Source: Rhodovulum sp. P5 (lineage in GTDB: Bacteria > Pseudomonadota > Alphaproteobacteria > Rhodobacterales > Rhodobacteraceae). Taken from it: a stretch of 64,000 nt of DNA. Where the stretch lies: contig NZ_CP015039.1 of NCBI RefSeq assembly GCF_002079305.1, positions 2,191,501-2,255,500 of the forward strand. The letters run 5' to 3'. The notes below the pieces were generated by a model, which saw nothing but the letters and a program-made list of their open reading frames with translations, was not told where the DNA came from and did no database searches. The translations under genes and the position numbers were made by a program. This document shows, piece by piece, positions 45,633 through 54,463 of this stretch. Each line of letters begins with the position of its first letter. Position 1 is the first letter of the stretch.

Positions 45633-46640
45633 ATGAACGCCCCCGACACCTTCGCCACCGCCCTGCAGCGCAAGATCGACCTCAAGACCAAGCCGCAGGG
45701 GTCGCTTGGCCGGATCGAGGATCTGGCAACGCAGATCGCGACCGTTCAGGGCACGTTGACCCCCCGGATGGAGCGCTGCGGCCTGACGATCTTTGCCGCC
45801 GATCACGGCATCGCGGCAGAGGGCGTGTCGGCCTTCCCGCAGGAAGTGACGCGGCAGATGGTGCTGAACTTTCTGGCCGGCGGGGCCGGGGCCAATGTCT
45901 TTGCCCGCTCGGTCGGGGCGGATTTCCGCGTGGTCGATGCCGGTGTCGCCGGGGAGCCGTTCGGGGTCGATGGCCTGATCGACCGGCGCATCGGCGCGGG
46001 CACGGCCAGCTTCCTGACCGGCCCAGCGATGACCATGGATCAATGCGAGGCCGCCTTGGCCGCGGGCCGGGAAATGGGCACCGATGGCGACTACGATGCC
46101 GTGGCTTTTGGCGAGATGGGGATTGCCAATACCGCGACGGCCGCCGCGCTGGGGCACAAGCTGACCGGCGTGGGTCTGGATATTCTGGTTGGCCGCGGCA
46201 CCGGGCTGGATGATGACGGGCTATCCCACAAACGCGCGGTTCTTGAAAAGGCCGCGGCGCGCACCGGGGAGCTGGCCCCCAAAGAGGCTCTGGCCGAATA
46301 TGGCGGGTTCGAGGTCGCGATGATGACCGGCGCGATGCTGGGCGCGGCCGAGGCACGGCGCATCGTGATCGTGGATGGCTTCATCGCGACATCGGCCGCG
46401 CTGGCCGCGGTCCGGATCGCACCCGAGACGCGCGGCGCCATGGTCTTCGGGCACAAGTCGCAGGAACAGGGGCACCGGGCGCTTCTGGATGCGCTTGACG
46501 CCGATCCGCTGCTCGATCTGCATTTCCGGTTGGGTGAAGGCACCGGTGCACTTCTGGCTTGGCCGCTGGTCAAGGCGGCCGCCGCGATGCTCAACGAGAT
46601 GGCGAGCTTCGAGGACGCCGGGGTCGCAGGCCCCGCATGA
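45633..46640 (+). CDS. cobT: Nicotinate-nucleotide--dimethylbenzimidazole phosphoribosyltransferase
   Basis: 335-residue CobT that makes alpha-ribazole phosphate. 'KTKPQGSLGRIEDLATQIA', 'FAADHGIAAEGVSAFPQEVT', 'GEMGIANTATAAAL' and the catalytic Glu in 'RLGEGTGALLAWPL' (about residue 302) are all present. ATG 45633 is preceded by GGAGAGA. It overlaps cobS by ATGA. Confidence 0.95.
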   Translation: MNAPDTFATALQRKIDLKTKPQGSLGRIEDLATQIATVQGTLTPRMERCGLTIFAADHGIAAEGVSAFPQEVTRQMVLNFLAGGAGANVFARSVGADFRVVDAGVAGEPFGVDGLIDRRIGAGTASFLTGPAMTMDQCEAALAAGREMGTDGDYDAVAFGEMGIANTATAAALGHKLTGVGLDILVGRGTGLDDDGLSHKRAVLEKAAARTGELAPKEALAEYGGFEVAMMTGAMLGAAEARRIVIVDGFIATSAALAAVRIAPETRGAMVFGHKSQEQGHRALLDALDADPLLDLHFRLGEGTGALLAWPLVKAAAAMLNEMASFEDAGVAGPA

Positions 46641-47404
46641 CCGCGCGGCTTAGGGACGAGGCGGGGCTGATCCGTCTCGCCGCCCTGTTCATGACGCGCC
46701 TGCCCGTCCGGGTAGAGGCCGAGTACTCCCCCGAGCGGATGCGCCTGGCCTCTGCCTGGTTCCCGCTTGTCGGGCTGGGCATCGGCGCGGTGCTGGCGCT
46801 GGCCTACGGGTTGGCCGCGCTGGTCTTTCCGCCCCTTGTTGCCGCGCTGCTGGCGGTGGCCCTGGGCGTTCGGCTGACCGGCGCGCTGCACGAGGATGGT
46901 CTTGCCGACATCGCGGATGGCCTGGGCGGGGCCGCCGATCGCGCCCGCGCGATGGAGATCATGCGCGACAGCCGGATCGGCAGCTATGGCGCGGTCGCGC
47001 TGGGGCTGGTTCTGGCGGTCAAGGTGGCGGCACTTTCCCATCTGGGCAGCGCCGCGATGGCGGGGCTGATCGCGGCCCACGGGCTCAGCCGCCTGTCGCC
47101 GGTGCTGATGATGGCGCGGCTGCCCTATGCGCGCTCTGACGGCAAGGCGGCCTTCGCCGGAACCGGGCCCGGCCCACGCGGGCTGCGCATCGCGCTGGCG
47201 ACCAGCGGCGTGACGCTGCTGGGCCTTGGGCTGACCGTGGGGCCGGTGGCCGCGCTTGTCACGCTGATCGCGCTGGCGGCGGTCCTGATCCGCATGGAGG
47301 CGATGTTCCGTTGGCGGCTGGGCGGCTATACCGGCGACGGTCTGGGCGCGGTGCAGCAACTGTCTGAAACCGCGGTTCTTCTGGCTATCCTCGCATGTGT
47401 CTGA
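46637..47404 (+). CDS. cobS: Adenosylcobinamide-GDP ribazoletransferase (cobalamin synthase)
   Basis: 255-residue integral membrane enzyme. It has the conserved 'HEDGLADIADGLGGAADR' then 'MEIMRDSRIGSYGAVALGL' and the 'GGYTGDGLGAVQQLSE' acidic motifs. It joins alpha-ribazole to adenosylcobinamide-GDP at the membrane. The start is fixed by ATGA overlap with cobT; its 3' end overlaps the cobC start by 10 bp. Confidence 0.95.
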   Translation: MTARLRDEAGLIRLAALFMTRLPVRVEAEYSPERMRLASAWFPLVGLGIGAVLALAYGLAALVFPPLVAALLAVALGVRLTGALHEDGLADIADGLGGAADRARAMEIMRDSRIGSYGAVALGLVLAVKVAALSHLGSAAMAGLIAAHGLSRLSPVLMMARLPYARSDGKAAFAGTGPGPRGLRIALATSGVTLLGLGLTVGPVAALVTLIALAAVLIRMEAMFRWRLGGYTGDGLGAVQQLSETAVLLAILACV

Positions 47405-47928
47405 CCCTCGTGCGCCACACCGCCCCGGATGTGGCGCCGGGCACCTGCTATGGCCGTCTGGACCTGCCGCCCGGCCCCGATTTCCCGGATGAGGCCGACC
47501 GGCTGACCCGGTCCCTGCCACCGGCGACACGCATCCTGTCCAGCCCGCTGACACGCTGTCTGCGCCTTGCAGACCACATCGCACAGGCCCGTGGCCTGCG
47601 GGTGGAGACCGACCCGCGGCTGGCCGAGATGGATTTCGGCACATGGGAAGGCGTGGCGTGGGACGACGTTCCCCTTGCCGAACTGGATGCATGGGCGGCC
47701 GATTTCGACCATGCCCGCCCCCATGGCGGGGAAAGCGTCGCGATGTTCAAGACCCGTGTCGCGGATTTGCTGACCGGACTTCGAGAGGGGCAAGGCTGTT
47801 TGTTGATCACCCATGCCGGTGTCATGCGCGCCGCGCTCAACCTGACCGGGCAGGATGCGACATGGCAGCGTCGCTTCGCCTTCGGTGAGGCCCTGACGCT
47901 TTCGGCGGAGGACCTTGGCCGGCTGTAG
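47395..47928 (+). CDS. cobC: Histidine phosphatase family protein, alpha-ribazole phosphatase-like
   Basis: 177-residue phosphoglycerate-mutase-fold protein with the RHT motif ('LVRHTAPD', His8), 'ILSSPLTRCLRLAD' and the second catalytic His in 'LITHAGVMRA'. Position at the end of cobT-cobS indicates removal of the 5'-phosphate of alpha-ribazole phosphate or cobalamin phosphate. A hairpin follows the stop immediately. Confidence 0.9.
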   Translation: MCLTLVRHTAPDVAPGTCYGRLDLPPGPDFPDEADRLTRSLPPATRILSSPLTRCLRLADHIAQARGLRVETDPRLAEMDFGTWEGVAWDDVPLAELDAWAADFDHARPHGGESVAMFKTRVADLLTGLREGQGCLLITHAGVMRAALNLTGQDATWQRRFAFGEALTLSAEDLGRL

Positions 47929-47966
47929 GGCGCCACGGGCGGCCCGGCTGGTCCGCCCGTGGCGCC
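47929..47966 (+). terminator. Strong hairpin after cobC
   Basis: Perfect 14-bp inverted repeat GGCGCCACGGGCGG (47929-47942) / CCGCCCGTGGCGCC (47953-47966) with a 10-nt loop, starting at the base after the cobC stop, with a weak TTTTC about 10 nt further on. It probably insulates cobC from the nif block. Confidence 0.78.
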
Positions 47967-48294
47967 TCAACTGCCTTTTCTGTGTCATATCCCCGACAAA
48001 CTGCCCGGGGATATCCGGCTAAGCCCTTGCCCCGCAACACATGAGAGCCGCCCGAAGGTGACGCACACAATTAGAATCACTTCATTTCAAATTGTATTCC
48101 GCCATGGGTGTCCGGCCGTCTTTTCATGCTTTCCTGATGCTGAATTTTTCGGCAGCGCAGCATCCATTGTATGAAAACTGACAGAAACCCGGGAAGCACC
48201 GGCCCCAAATACACGCATCACGAGAGATGTGAGGCAGAGGGCATGGACAAGGGCGGGCACTGTTCGGATGATGACATTGAAAGTCGAGGAAGCC
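47967..48294 (+). other. nifA leader and promoter region, 328 bp
   Basis: AT-richer than its surroundings. It contains an inverted repeat ACAATT (48067-48072)-N17-AATTGT (48090-48095). No TGT-N10-ACA site and no convincing -24/-12 element was found; a GG-N10-GC match at about 47963 lies inside the cobC hairpin and deviates from TGGCAC. nifA may therefore use a housekeeping sigma promoter under NtrC, as in Rhodobacter capsulatus (inference). Confidence 0.45.
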
Positions 48295-50094
48295 ATGAAA
48301 ATCTCGCCCCCTGACAGAAACGCTCATCCCGTGCCACCCCAAGGATCATTCGAACATCTGCCGCTGGATACCGTCTGTGAAGCGGCCAAGATTCTGACCG
48401 GGTCCAGCGACCCTGTCGCTGCCATGCCGTCCGTTCTGAACGTCATGGCCTCTTTCATGGGCTTGCAGATGGGGGCGCTGGCGCTTCTCGACGATACGGG
48501 CGGGGACAAGGCCGGGAAGAAGGAACTGAATCCCTACGTCATCGCGGCAACCACCAAGGGGTCGGTCGGCAAGCCGGCCGCGTCCGGCGCCATGCCGCTG
48601 AAGGCGACGCGGGCGGTGTTCCGTACCGGTGTGTCGCTGGTGTCCTGCGACGTGCTGAACGAACTGGGCCCCGATGCGCTGCCCAAGGACGCCCCGCATG
48701 ACCAGTTTGCCTATCTCGCCGTTCCGATCCGGGAACAGGTGCATTCGCCCTATGTGATCGGCGTGCTTGGCGCGTGGCGCGACCTGACAGAGGATGACGG
48801 GCACAATATCGACGAGGACCTGCGGGTGATGACCATGATCGCCTCAATCCTCGAACAATCGGTCAAGTTCCGCCGCCTTGTCGCGCGGGACCGCGAACGC
48901 CTGATGGAAGAGGCACGTCTTGCCCTGCGGCAGGCCAATGAAAACGCGGTGCGGGCGGACAAGAGCCTTTCCAAACCGATCGAAGGGATCATCGGGGACA
49001 GCCCGGCGATCAAGGCGGTGATCTCGCAAATCCGCAAGGTGGCGCCGACCAATACGCCCGTCCTGCTGCGGGGTGAAAGCGGCACCGGGAAAGAGCTTTT
49101 CGCCCGCGCCGTGCACTCTCTGTCGGACCGCAGCGACAAGCCGTTCGTCAAGGTAAACTGCGCCGCGCTGAGCCAGAGCCTGCTGGAATCGGAACTCTTC
49201 GGGCACGAAAAGGGGTCGTTCACCGGCGCCGTGGCCCAGAAGAAGGGTCGCTTTGAACTGGCCGACAAGGGCACGCTGTTCCTTGATGAGATCGGCGAAA
49301 TCGGGCCGGAGTTTCAGGCCAAGCTGCTGCGCATCCTGCAGGAAGGCGAATACGAACGGGTCGGCGGCGCGAAGACGTTGAAGGTCGATGTCCGGCTGGT
49401 GACGGCCACCAACAAGGATCTTGAGGCCGCCGTGGCCCGGGGCGATTTCCGCGCCGACCTGTATTTCCGTATCTGCGTCGTGCCGATCATGCTGCCGGCC
49501 CTGCGCGAGCGTCTGGAGGACGTGCCGACACTGGCCCAAGCCTTCCTGAACCGGTTCAACGAACAGAACGGCATGAACAAGCGGATCAGCCCCGAGGCGA
49601 TGTCGCAACTGGCGACCTGCCAGTTCCCCGGCAATGTCCGCGAACTGGAAAACTGCATCAGCCGAATGGCCGCGCTGTCTTCCGGGACAGAGATCGACGT
49701 GCGCGAAATGGCCTGTACCCAGGGCAACTGCCTGTCGGCAGAGCTTTGGCGGATGCAGACCGGGGAGCATTCGCCCATCGGCGGTCTGGCCGCGATCCGC
49801 ACGCCCTTGCCGGTGATCGACAGCTCGGCCACCCGGCGCCCGCCTGTGACGCCCAGCCCGCAACCCCCGAACGGATTTTGCGAACCGGCGCAGGGGTCGA
49901 TGCCCGGCGCTGCGGCCCCGATGGACCGTCCGCTTGAAAACGGCATCTCGCCGCAGGACGACCGCGCCCGCCTGGTCGACGCGATGGAACGTTCGGGCTG
50001 GGTTCAGGCAAAGGCCGCGCGGCTTCTGGGCCTGACCCCGCGTCAGATCGGCTATGCCCTCAAGAAGCACAATATCGAAGTTCGGAAGTTCTGA
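48295..50094 (+). CDS. nifA: Nitrogen fixation transcriptional activator NifA
   Basis: 599-residue sigma-54 activator. N-terminal GAF domain (about 20-215); AAA+ domain with Walker A GESGTGKE (about 260-267), 'GAFTGA' variant as '[18 protein letters not shown]' and '[19 protein letters not shown]'; C-terminal Fis-type helix-turn-helix ('[19 protein letters not shown]'). Cys442-x11-Cys454-x19-Cys474-x4-Cys479 matches exactly the alphaproteobacterial oxygen-sensitive NifA motif, so activity should be inhibited by oxygen directly, without NifL. ATG 48295 with GAGGAA upstream was chosen over ATGs at 48268/48271. Confidence 0.94.
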   Translation: MKISPPDRNAHPVPPQGSFEHLPLDTVCEAAKILTGSSDPVAAMPSVLNVMASFMGLQMGALALLDDTGGDKAGKKELNPYVIAATTKGSVGKPAASGAMPLKATRAVFRTGVSLVSCDVLNELGPDALPKDAPHDQFAYLAVPIREQVHSPYVIGVLGAWRDLTEDDGHNIDEDLRVMTMIASILEQSVKFRRLVARDRERLMEEARLALRQANENAVRADKSLSKPIEGIIGDSPAIKAVISQIRKVAPTNTPVLLRGESGTGKELFARAVHSLSDRSDKPFVKVNCAALSQSLLESELFGHEKGSFTGAVAQKKGRFELADKGTLFLDEIGEIGPEFQAKLLRILQEGEYERVGGAKTLKVDVRLVTATNKDLEAAVARGDFRADLYFRICVVPIMLPALRERLEDVPTLAQAFLNRFNEQNGMNKRISPEAMSQLATCQFPGNVRELENCISRMAALSSGTEIDVREMACTQGNCLSAELWRMQTGEHSPIGGLAAIRTPLPVIDSSATRRPPVTPSPQPPNGFCEPAQGSMPGAAAPMDRPLENGISPQDDRARLVDAMERSGWVQAKAARLLGLTPRQIGYALKKHNIEVRKF

Positions 50095-50244
50095 AGGCGA
50101 CTGCGCAGGATTCCGCAAACGTTAGCCAAAAGGCCAACTTCTGCGGTTTCGCCCAAGTTAATTTCAATCTAGGTTAACACAGGGCTTCGGCCTGGCCAGG
50201 GTTGGTGTGTTTCGGCCTTGGCAAGCCCGGCATTACCGCCGGGT

Positions 50245-50282
50245 GGCGCCCGCCACACCCCCAAGGCGGGCGCCTTTCTTTT
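50245..50282 (+). terminator. Rho-independent terminator after nifA
   Basis: Perfect stem GGCGCCCGCC (50245-50254) / GGCGGGCGCC (50265-50274), 10-nt loop, followed by TTTCTTTT. It lies between nifA and the nifB sigma-54 promoter, so nifB must be transcribed from its own promoter. Confidence 0.9.
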
Positions 50283-50357
50283 CCCGCCGTCGCGGCCCGA
50301 TCCCACCCGACCCGACACGGTTCAGCCGCGCCATCCCGACCCTTCGCGCGACATCGA

Positions 50358-50392
50358 TGTCGGATTTGCGACGCTCTGTCCGCCCCGCGACG
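50358..50392 (+). promoter_or_regulatory. Two candidate NifA upstream activator half-matches (TGT-N10-ACG)
   Basis: TGT-N10-ACG at 50358-50373 and again at 50377-50392, about 75-90 bp upstream of the nifB -24 element. The consensus NifA site is TGT-N10-ACA, so each has one mismatch. Position and pairing fit activator sites. Confidence 0.5.
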
Positions 50393-50444
50393 GCACAAAC
50401 TGCGTCAATGTGGCCCCATCCCCCGGAAAAGCCGACAAACGCAC

Positions 50445-50462
50445 TTGGCACGGTACATGCTT
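50445..50462 (+). promoter_or_regulatory. Sigma-54 (-24/-12) promoter of nifB
   Basis: TTGGCACGGTACATGCTT: GG at 50447-50448 and GC at 50459-50460 with exactly 10 bp between them, and the full TGGCAC -24 box. It lies 42 bp before the nifB ATG. Confidence 0.88.
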
Positions 50463-50503
50463 CATTAACCTGTGACGAGCGAGCACAGCAAAGGAGACCG
50501 CCC

Positions 50504-51973
50504 ATGTCCGCGCCCTTGATCCCGATTTCTGGCCTTACGGTCTCCAACCGGAAAGAAATGGGTGCAGAGTTGAGCAAGGGGGGATGTTCGTCATCGTCCT
50601 GCGGCTCCTCCGCCGGCCCCGAGGACATGGACCCCAAGGTCTGGGCCAAGGTCAAGGATCACCCCTGCTACTCGGAAGAGGCGCACCACTACTTCGCCAG
50701 GATGCACGTGGCCGTGGCGCCCGCCTGCAACATCCAGTGCAACTATTGTAACCGGAAATACGACTGCGCGAACGAAAGCCGCCCCGGCGTCGTGTCCGAA
50801 CGGCTGACGCCGGAACAGGCCGCGCGCAAGGTTCTGGCCGTCGCTGCCGAGGTGCCGCAATTGTCGGTTCTGGGTATCGCAGGTCCCGGCGATGCCGCCT
50901 ATGACTGGCGCAAGACCAAGGCGACCTTCGATCTGGTTTCCGAAAAGCTGCCCGACATCAAGCTGTGCCTGTCCTCCAACGGTCTCTCCCTGCCCGACTA
51001 TGTCGATCAGATCGTGGACATGAATGTCGACCACGTCACCATCACCATCAACGCGATCTACCCCGAGATCGGTGCCAAGATTTACCCGTGGATCTTCTAC
51101 AAGGGCAAACGCCGCACAGGGCTGGAAGCCGCGACCATCCTGCGCGACCGGCAGTTGCAGGCGCTTGAGATGCTGACCGAGCGCGAGGTGCTGGTAAAGG
51201 TCAACTCCGTCCTGATCCCCGGCATCAACGACGACCACATGGTCGAGGTGAACAAGGCGGTCAAGAAACGCGGCGCGTTCCTGCACAACATCATGCCGCT
51301 GATCTCCGACCCCGCGCACGGCACCCATTTCGGCCTGACCGGCCAGCGTGGGCCGACCGCGGCCGAGTTGAAGAAGGTGCAGGACGAATGCGCCGACGGC
51401 GCCAACCTGATGCGCCACTGCCGCCAATGCCGCGCCGACGCCGTGGGCCTTCTGGGCGAGGATCGCGGACAGGAATTCACCCTGGACAAGCTGCCAGAGG
51501 TGATCCCGGACGGGTCCGAGGCGCGCGAAGCCTATCGCGACTGGGTCGCCGAGGAACGCAAGGACCGCGAGACCGCCGCGAAATATGCCGAGGAAGCCGC
51601 CGCCGAAACGGTCGAAAAGCCGGTGCTGTTCGCGGTCTGCACCCAAGGGTCGGGCCGGATCAACCTGCATTTCGGCAAGGCGACCGAGTTCCAGATGTAC
51701 GAGGCCGACGCCGATGGCATCCGGTTCGTCGGTCATCGCCGGGCGGATAATTACTGCCTGGGCGGCTATGGCGACGAAGACCGTATGGACGAAATCATCC
51801 GCGTGCTGGAAGATGTGCCCTACGTGCTGTGCCAGATGATCGGCGGGGGCCCGCGCAAGCGCCTGTCCGATGCGGGGATCGAAGCCATCGACAGCCTTGG
51901 CGAGGAATATATCGAAACCGCCATCGCCGCCGTGCTGAAATCCCGCGCCGCGCGCCGCGCCAAGACCGCCTGA
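50504..51973 (+). CDS. nifB: FeMo-cofactor biosynthesis protein NifB
   Basis: 489-residue radical-SAM enzyme that builds NifB-co, the carbide-centred 8Fe core of FeMo-co. The SAM cluster motif is Cys75-x3-Cys79-x2-Cys82; extra conserved Cys (28, 33, 55, 88 and a late 'CRQC') should bind the precursor K-clusters. The C-terminal about 110 residues form a NifX/NafY-like carrier domain ('[21 protein letters not shown]'), as in most proteobacterial NifB. ATG 50504 has AAAGGAG 7 bp upstream. First gene of the nifB-fdxN-LRV-nifZ-nifT-SIR2 unit. Confidence 0.96.
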   Translation: MSAPLIPISGLTVSNRKEMGAELSKGGCSSSSCGSSAGPEDMDPKVWAKVKDHPCYSEEAHHYFARMHVAVAPACNIQCNYCNRKYDCANESRPGVVSERLTPEQAARKVLAVAAEVPQLSVLGIAGPGDAAYDWRKTKATFDLVSEKLPDIKLCLSSNGLSLPDYVDQIVDMNVDHVTITINAIYPEIGAKIYPWIFYKGKRRTGLEAATILRDRQLQALEMLTEREVLVKVNSVLIPGINDDHMVEVNKAVKKRGAFLHNIMPLISDPAHGTHFGLTGQRGPTAAELKKVQDECADGANLMRHCRQCRADAVGLLGEDRGQEFTLDKLPEVIPDGSEAREAYRDWVAEERKDRETAAKYAEEAAAETVEKPVLFAVCTQGSGRINLHFGKATEFQMYEADADGIRFVGHRRADNYCLGGYGDEDRMDEIIRVLEDVPYVLCQMIGGGPRKRLSDAGIEAIDSLGEEYIETAIAAVLKSRAARRAKTA

Positions 51974-51999
51974 GCGACCGCGAGAAGGGAGTGCACCCC

Positions 52000-52194
52000 G
52001 TGGCCTACAAGATCGTCACCGAGACCTGCACCGCCTGCGGCGCCTGCGAGTTCGAATGCCCCAACGCCGCGATCCGCATGGTGAAGGACACCTTCGTGGT
52101 GGACCCGAACCTGTGCAGCGAATGCGAGGGGCATTTCGAAAACCCGCAATGCGCCGAGGTCTGCCCGGTGCCCAACACCTGCATACCGGCCTGA
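52000..52194 (+). CDS. fdxN: nif-associated 2[4Fe-4S] ferredoxin FdxN
   Basis: 64-residue ferredoxin with two clusters: Cys10-x2-Cys13-x2-Cys16-x3-Cys20 and Cys39-x2-Cys42-x8-Cys51-x3-Cys55. The 8-residue spacing in the second motif is typical of nif FdxN. It donates electrons to nitrogenase or to NifB. The start is GTG 52000 with AAGGGAG 8 bp upstream. It follows nifB by 26 bp. Confidence 0.92.
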   Translation: MAYKIVTETCTACGACEFECPNAAIRMVKDTFVVDPNLCSECEGHFENPQCAEVCPVPNTCIPA

Positions 52195-52202
52195 CGCAGA
52201 TC

Positions 52203-52976
52203 ATGCCCGGCGGCCCCGATCCGGTAGACTGGCAGGGACAGGCGCTTGACTGCGCCACCTGCCGGTTTTCCGACCTTCTGGCCGATCGGCAATGCGGCCC
52301 CGGTTGGGCCTGTGCGTTTGATCGCTATGCCCCCCGGATCGCGCGGTTCTTCATGCTGAACCCTGACATGGCCGATACCTGTCTGGACGATCCCTATTCC
52401 GAGACGCGCGCCAATGCCGCCCGCGTCGCCAATGTCTTCCGCCTGCGCCCGCTCTTGGACGATCCCGACCCGGGCGTCCGTTCCGTGGCGGTGACCCGGC
52501 TGCCCGCCGGCCAGTCCCGCGCCGCGCTGAACGACCCCGACCGAGAGGTACGCGTGGCGCTGGCCTGGCGCATGCCGCTAACCGATCTGCTTCCGCTTCT
52601 GCATGACGAGGATTTCTATGTCCGGCAGGTGGCCGCCCGGCGCGCCGATCCGGGCGTGCTGCCGATCCTGATGGGCGACCCCGACCCGACCGTGCGAAAG
52701 ACCGTCGCCGAACGCGTCGCGACGAAATGGCTTGGCAAGATGCTGTTCGACCCCGAACCCCGGGTGCGCTGTGCCGTGGCCCGACGGATCGGCGAAGATT
52801 TCCTCAGCACCCTGGCCCGCGACGAGGATATCCGCGTCCGCCACACCGTGGCCGAACGCGCCCATGCCGAGCTTGCCCGGCAGATGTGCGACGACCCCGA
52901 AGCGCCCGTGCGCGAGGCCGCAGCCGAACGCCTTGAAACCCTCAACGCCGAAAAGGTGCCCCATGTCGACGGATGA
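52203..52976 (+). CDS. 4Fe-4S leucine-rich-repeat-variant (LRV) protein
   Basis: 257 residues. An N-terminal Fe-S domain has Cys17, Cys20, Cys31 and Cys37, then a repeat of about 24 residues recurs from about residue 70 to 245 (units such as 'LLDDPDPGVRSVAVTRL', 'LNDPDREVRVALAWRM', 'LFDPEPRVRCAVARRI'). This matches the LRV protein encoded beside nifB-fdxN in Azotobacter vinelandii, whose structure is known but whose job is not. The start ATG 52203 lies 8 bp after fdxN with no strong Shine-Dalgarno sequence, so translation is probably coupled. It overlaps nifZ by 14 bp. Confidence 0.9.
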   Translation: MPGGPDPVDWQGQALDCATCRFSDLLADRQCGPGWACAFDRYAPRIARFFMLNPDMADTCLDDPYSETRANAARVANVFRLRPLLDDPDPGVRSVAVTRLPAGQSRAALNDPDREVRVALAWRMPLTDLLPLLHDEDFYVRQVAARRADPGVLPILMGDPDPTVRKTVAERVATKWLGKMLFDPEPRVRCAVARRIGEDFLSTLARDEDIRVRHTVAERAHAELARQMCDDPEAPVREAAAERLETLNAEKVPHVDG

Positions 52977-53241
52977 CCGCGAAATCGAAATCTACGGGCC
53001 CCCGGCCTTCGAGCCGGGCGAACAGGTCCGCTGCAAGAAACATATCCGCAACGACGGCACCGTGCCGGGCGCCGAGATCGGCGACTTCGTTGTCCGCAAG
53101 GACGAAGAAGGTTATGTGCGCGACATCGGCACCTTTCTGAACCAGTTTTACATCTATGCAGTGGAGTTCGTGGACAGCCGGTCCATCGTGGGCATGCGCC
53201 GTGACGAACTCATCAGCGTCGACAAGGAGATGGCGACATGA
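52963..53241 (+). CDS. nifZ: NifZ
   Basis: 92-residue NifZ with 'YGPPAFEPGEQVRCKKHIRNDGT' in its first part and 'GDFVVRKDEEGYVRDIGTFLNQF' in the middle. NifZ helps mature the second P-cluster of the MoFe protein (NifDK). AAGGTG lies 5 bp before the ATG. It overlaps the LRV gene by 14 bp and nifT by ATGA. Confidence 0.93.
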   Translation: MSTDDREIEIYGPPAFEPGEQVRCKKHIRNDGTVPGAEIGDFVVRKDEEGYVRDIGTFLNQFYIYAVEFVDSRSIVGMRRDELISVDKEMAT

Positions 53242-53447
53242 AGATCATGGTCCGTGAAACCCCCAAGGGCATGGAAGTATACGTTCCCAAGAAAGACCTC
53301 GAAGAACTGGTCGTGGAGCAGGAGAAAGAGGGCCTTTGGGGCGGCTGGGCGAAACTGTCCAACGGCTGGACCTTCGAGATGCCCGAATTCGACGAGGCGC
53401 CGAAACTGCCGATCACGGTGGATGCACGCCGCCTGTCGGTGGAGTGA
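53238..53447 (+). CDS. nifT: NifT/FixU
   Basis: 69-residue protein of the NifT/FixU family ('MKIMVRETPKGMEVYVPKKDLEE', shown in part, and 'WGGWAKLSNGWTFEMPE'). Its role is not established; nif clusters commonly carry it between nifZ and structural genes. The start is fixed by the ATGA overlap with nifZ. Confidence 0.93.
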   Translation: MKIMVRETPKGMEVYVPKKDLEELVVEQEKEGLWGGWAKLSNGWTFEMPEFDEAPKLPITVDARRLSVE

Positions 53448-53452
53448 GCGCC

Positions 53453-54286
53453 ATGACCGCCCGGGAGCGTCTTTCCACCCTGCTGGACGAGGTCGCCGCC
53501 GGCACCCGCATCCCCTATCTGGGTGCGGGCGTCGCGGCATCGTCGGGCGGCAACCAACCCGCCTCTCCCGCCGAGCTTTGCGAGGCGATCGAGGCCAAGG
53601 TGCGCGCGCCGAAACGCGCCCGCGGCAACATGTGGTCGGTGGCGCAATTCGTTGAAAGCCGCCGCTTGCGCAAGACGCTTGAGGCCATCGTGCTGGAGGC
53701 GTTTGCCGACCGTCCGGAACCGGGCCCCTTGCACAAGTGGCTGGCCCGTGTGCGCCCGCCGCTGATCGTCGATGCCTGGTATGACAGCGCCATCCTCGAC
53801 GCCATGGCAACCGGGGGCGAGGGAAGCTGGGGCCTTGTGCAGGGTGCCAGCCGCAACGGCGAATGGCACGAGATCTGGAACCGTGCCTTCGATTCCGCGC
53901 TGGAAGAAATCGGCGAACAGCCCGACCCGGCGTGGGAAACACTGGTCTACAAACCCCATGGCGTCATCCGGGAAGGGCACTCCTTCCTGATGTCCGACAG
54001 CGACTATGTCGAGGTCCTGACAGAAATCGACATCCAGTCGCCGATCCCGGAAGATGTGCAAACCCGGCGCACCGGGCGGCCCTTCCTGTTCCTCGGCTGC
54101 CGCTTCGACGATCAGATGCTGCGGCTCTTTGCCCGGCAGATCGCGAAACGCTCTGCCACCGGCCACGCCGCGGTGATCGAGGGCGAGTTGAGCCGGATGG
54201 AACAGAAGTTCATGGAAGAACTCGGCATCGAGGTTCTGGACCTGCCGCTTTCGGCCGTGACCGAGGCAATCGCCGCCCCGGCCTGA
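53453..54286 (+). CDS. SIR2-like domain protein of the nif operon
   Basis: 277 residues. N-terminal 'RIPYLGAGVAASSGG' (residues 19-33) resembles the GAG NAD-binding start of SIR2 domains, and 'GRPFLFLGCRFDDQMLRLFARQIAKR' near residue 206 matches the SIR2_2/SIR2-like family. There is no signal peptide and no zinc-binding Cys quartet, so it is not a classical deacetylase. Only 5 bp separate it from nifT, and a terminator follows, so it belongs to the nifB operon. Function is unknown: NAD binding or hydrolysis is a family-level possibility, not shown here. Confidence 0.78.
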   Translation: MTARERLSTLLDEVAAGTRIPYLGAGVAASSGGNQPASPAELCEAIEAKVRAPKRARGNMWSVAQFVESRRLRKTLEAIVLEAFADRPEPGPLHKWLARVRPPLIVDAWYDSAILDAMATGGEGSWGLVQGASRNGEWHEIWNRAFDSALEEIGEQPDPAWETLVYKPHGVIREGHSFLMSDSDYVEVLTEIDIQSPIPEDVQTRRTGRPFLFLGCRFDDQMLRLFARQIAKRSATGHAAVIEGELSRMEQKFMEELGIEVLDLPLSAVTEAIAAPA

Positions 54287-54323
54287 CCCCACTTGGCGCT
54301 GTGGCGCCCCTATCCTGCTCCTG

Positions 54324-54348
54324 CGGCCCCCGTTTCGGGGGCCGTTTT
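54324..54348 (+). terminator. Rho-independent terminator after the SIR2-like gene
   Basis: CGGCCCCC (54324-54331) / GGGGGCCG (54337-54344) with a GTTTC loop, followed by four T. It ends the nifB operon and separates it from nifHDK. Confidence 0.9.
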
Positions 54349-54407
54349 GGTTTCGGATGCCTGCCCCTTCAAGAGTCCACGCCTTCGCCCCGGCCGAATT
54401 TTCGCAA

Positions 54408-54434
54408 TGTCGGCGCATGTCACATGCACCGACA
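54408..54434. promoter_or_regulatory. 27-bp palindrome upstream of nifH, holding two TGT-N11-ACA sites
   Basis: TGTCGG-C-GCATGT-C-ACATGC-A-CCGACA is symmetric except for one base pair. It contains TGT-N11-ACA twice in overlap (54408-54424 and 54418-54434), one base longer than the NifA consensus spacing. It lies about 125 bp upstream of the -24 box. Confidence 0.6.
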
Positions 54435-54463
54435 ATCCAATCGCGCGGCCTTTGTCGGGTGTT

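Noticed and set aside
47960-47980. GG-N10-GC match as a sigma-54 promoter of nifA
   Set aside because: It lies within and at the end of the cobC hairpin, and both boxes deviate from TGGCAC/TTGC; not convincing.
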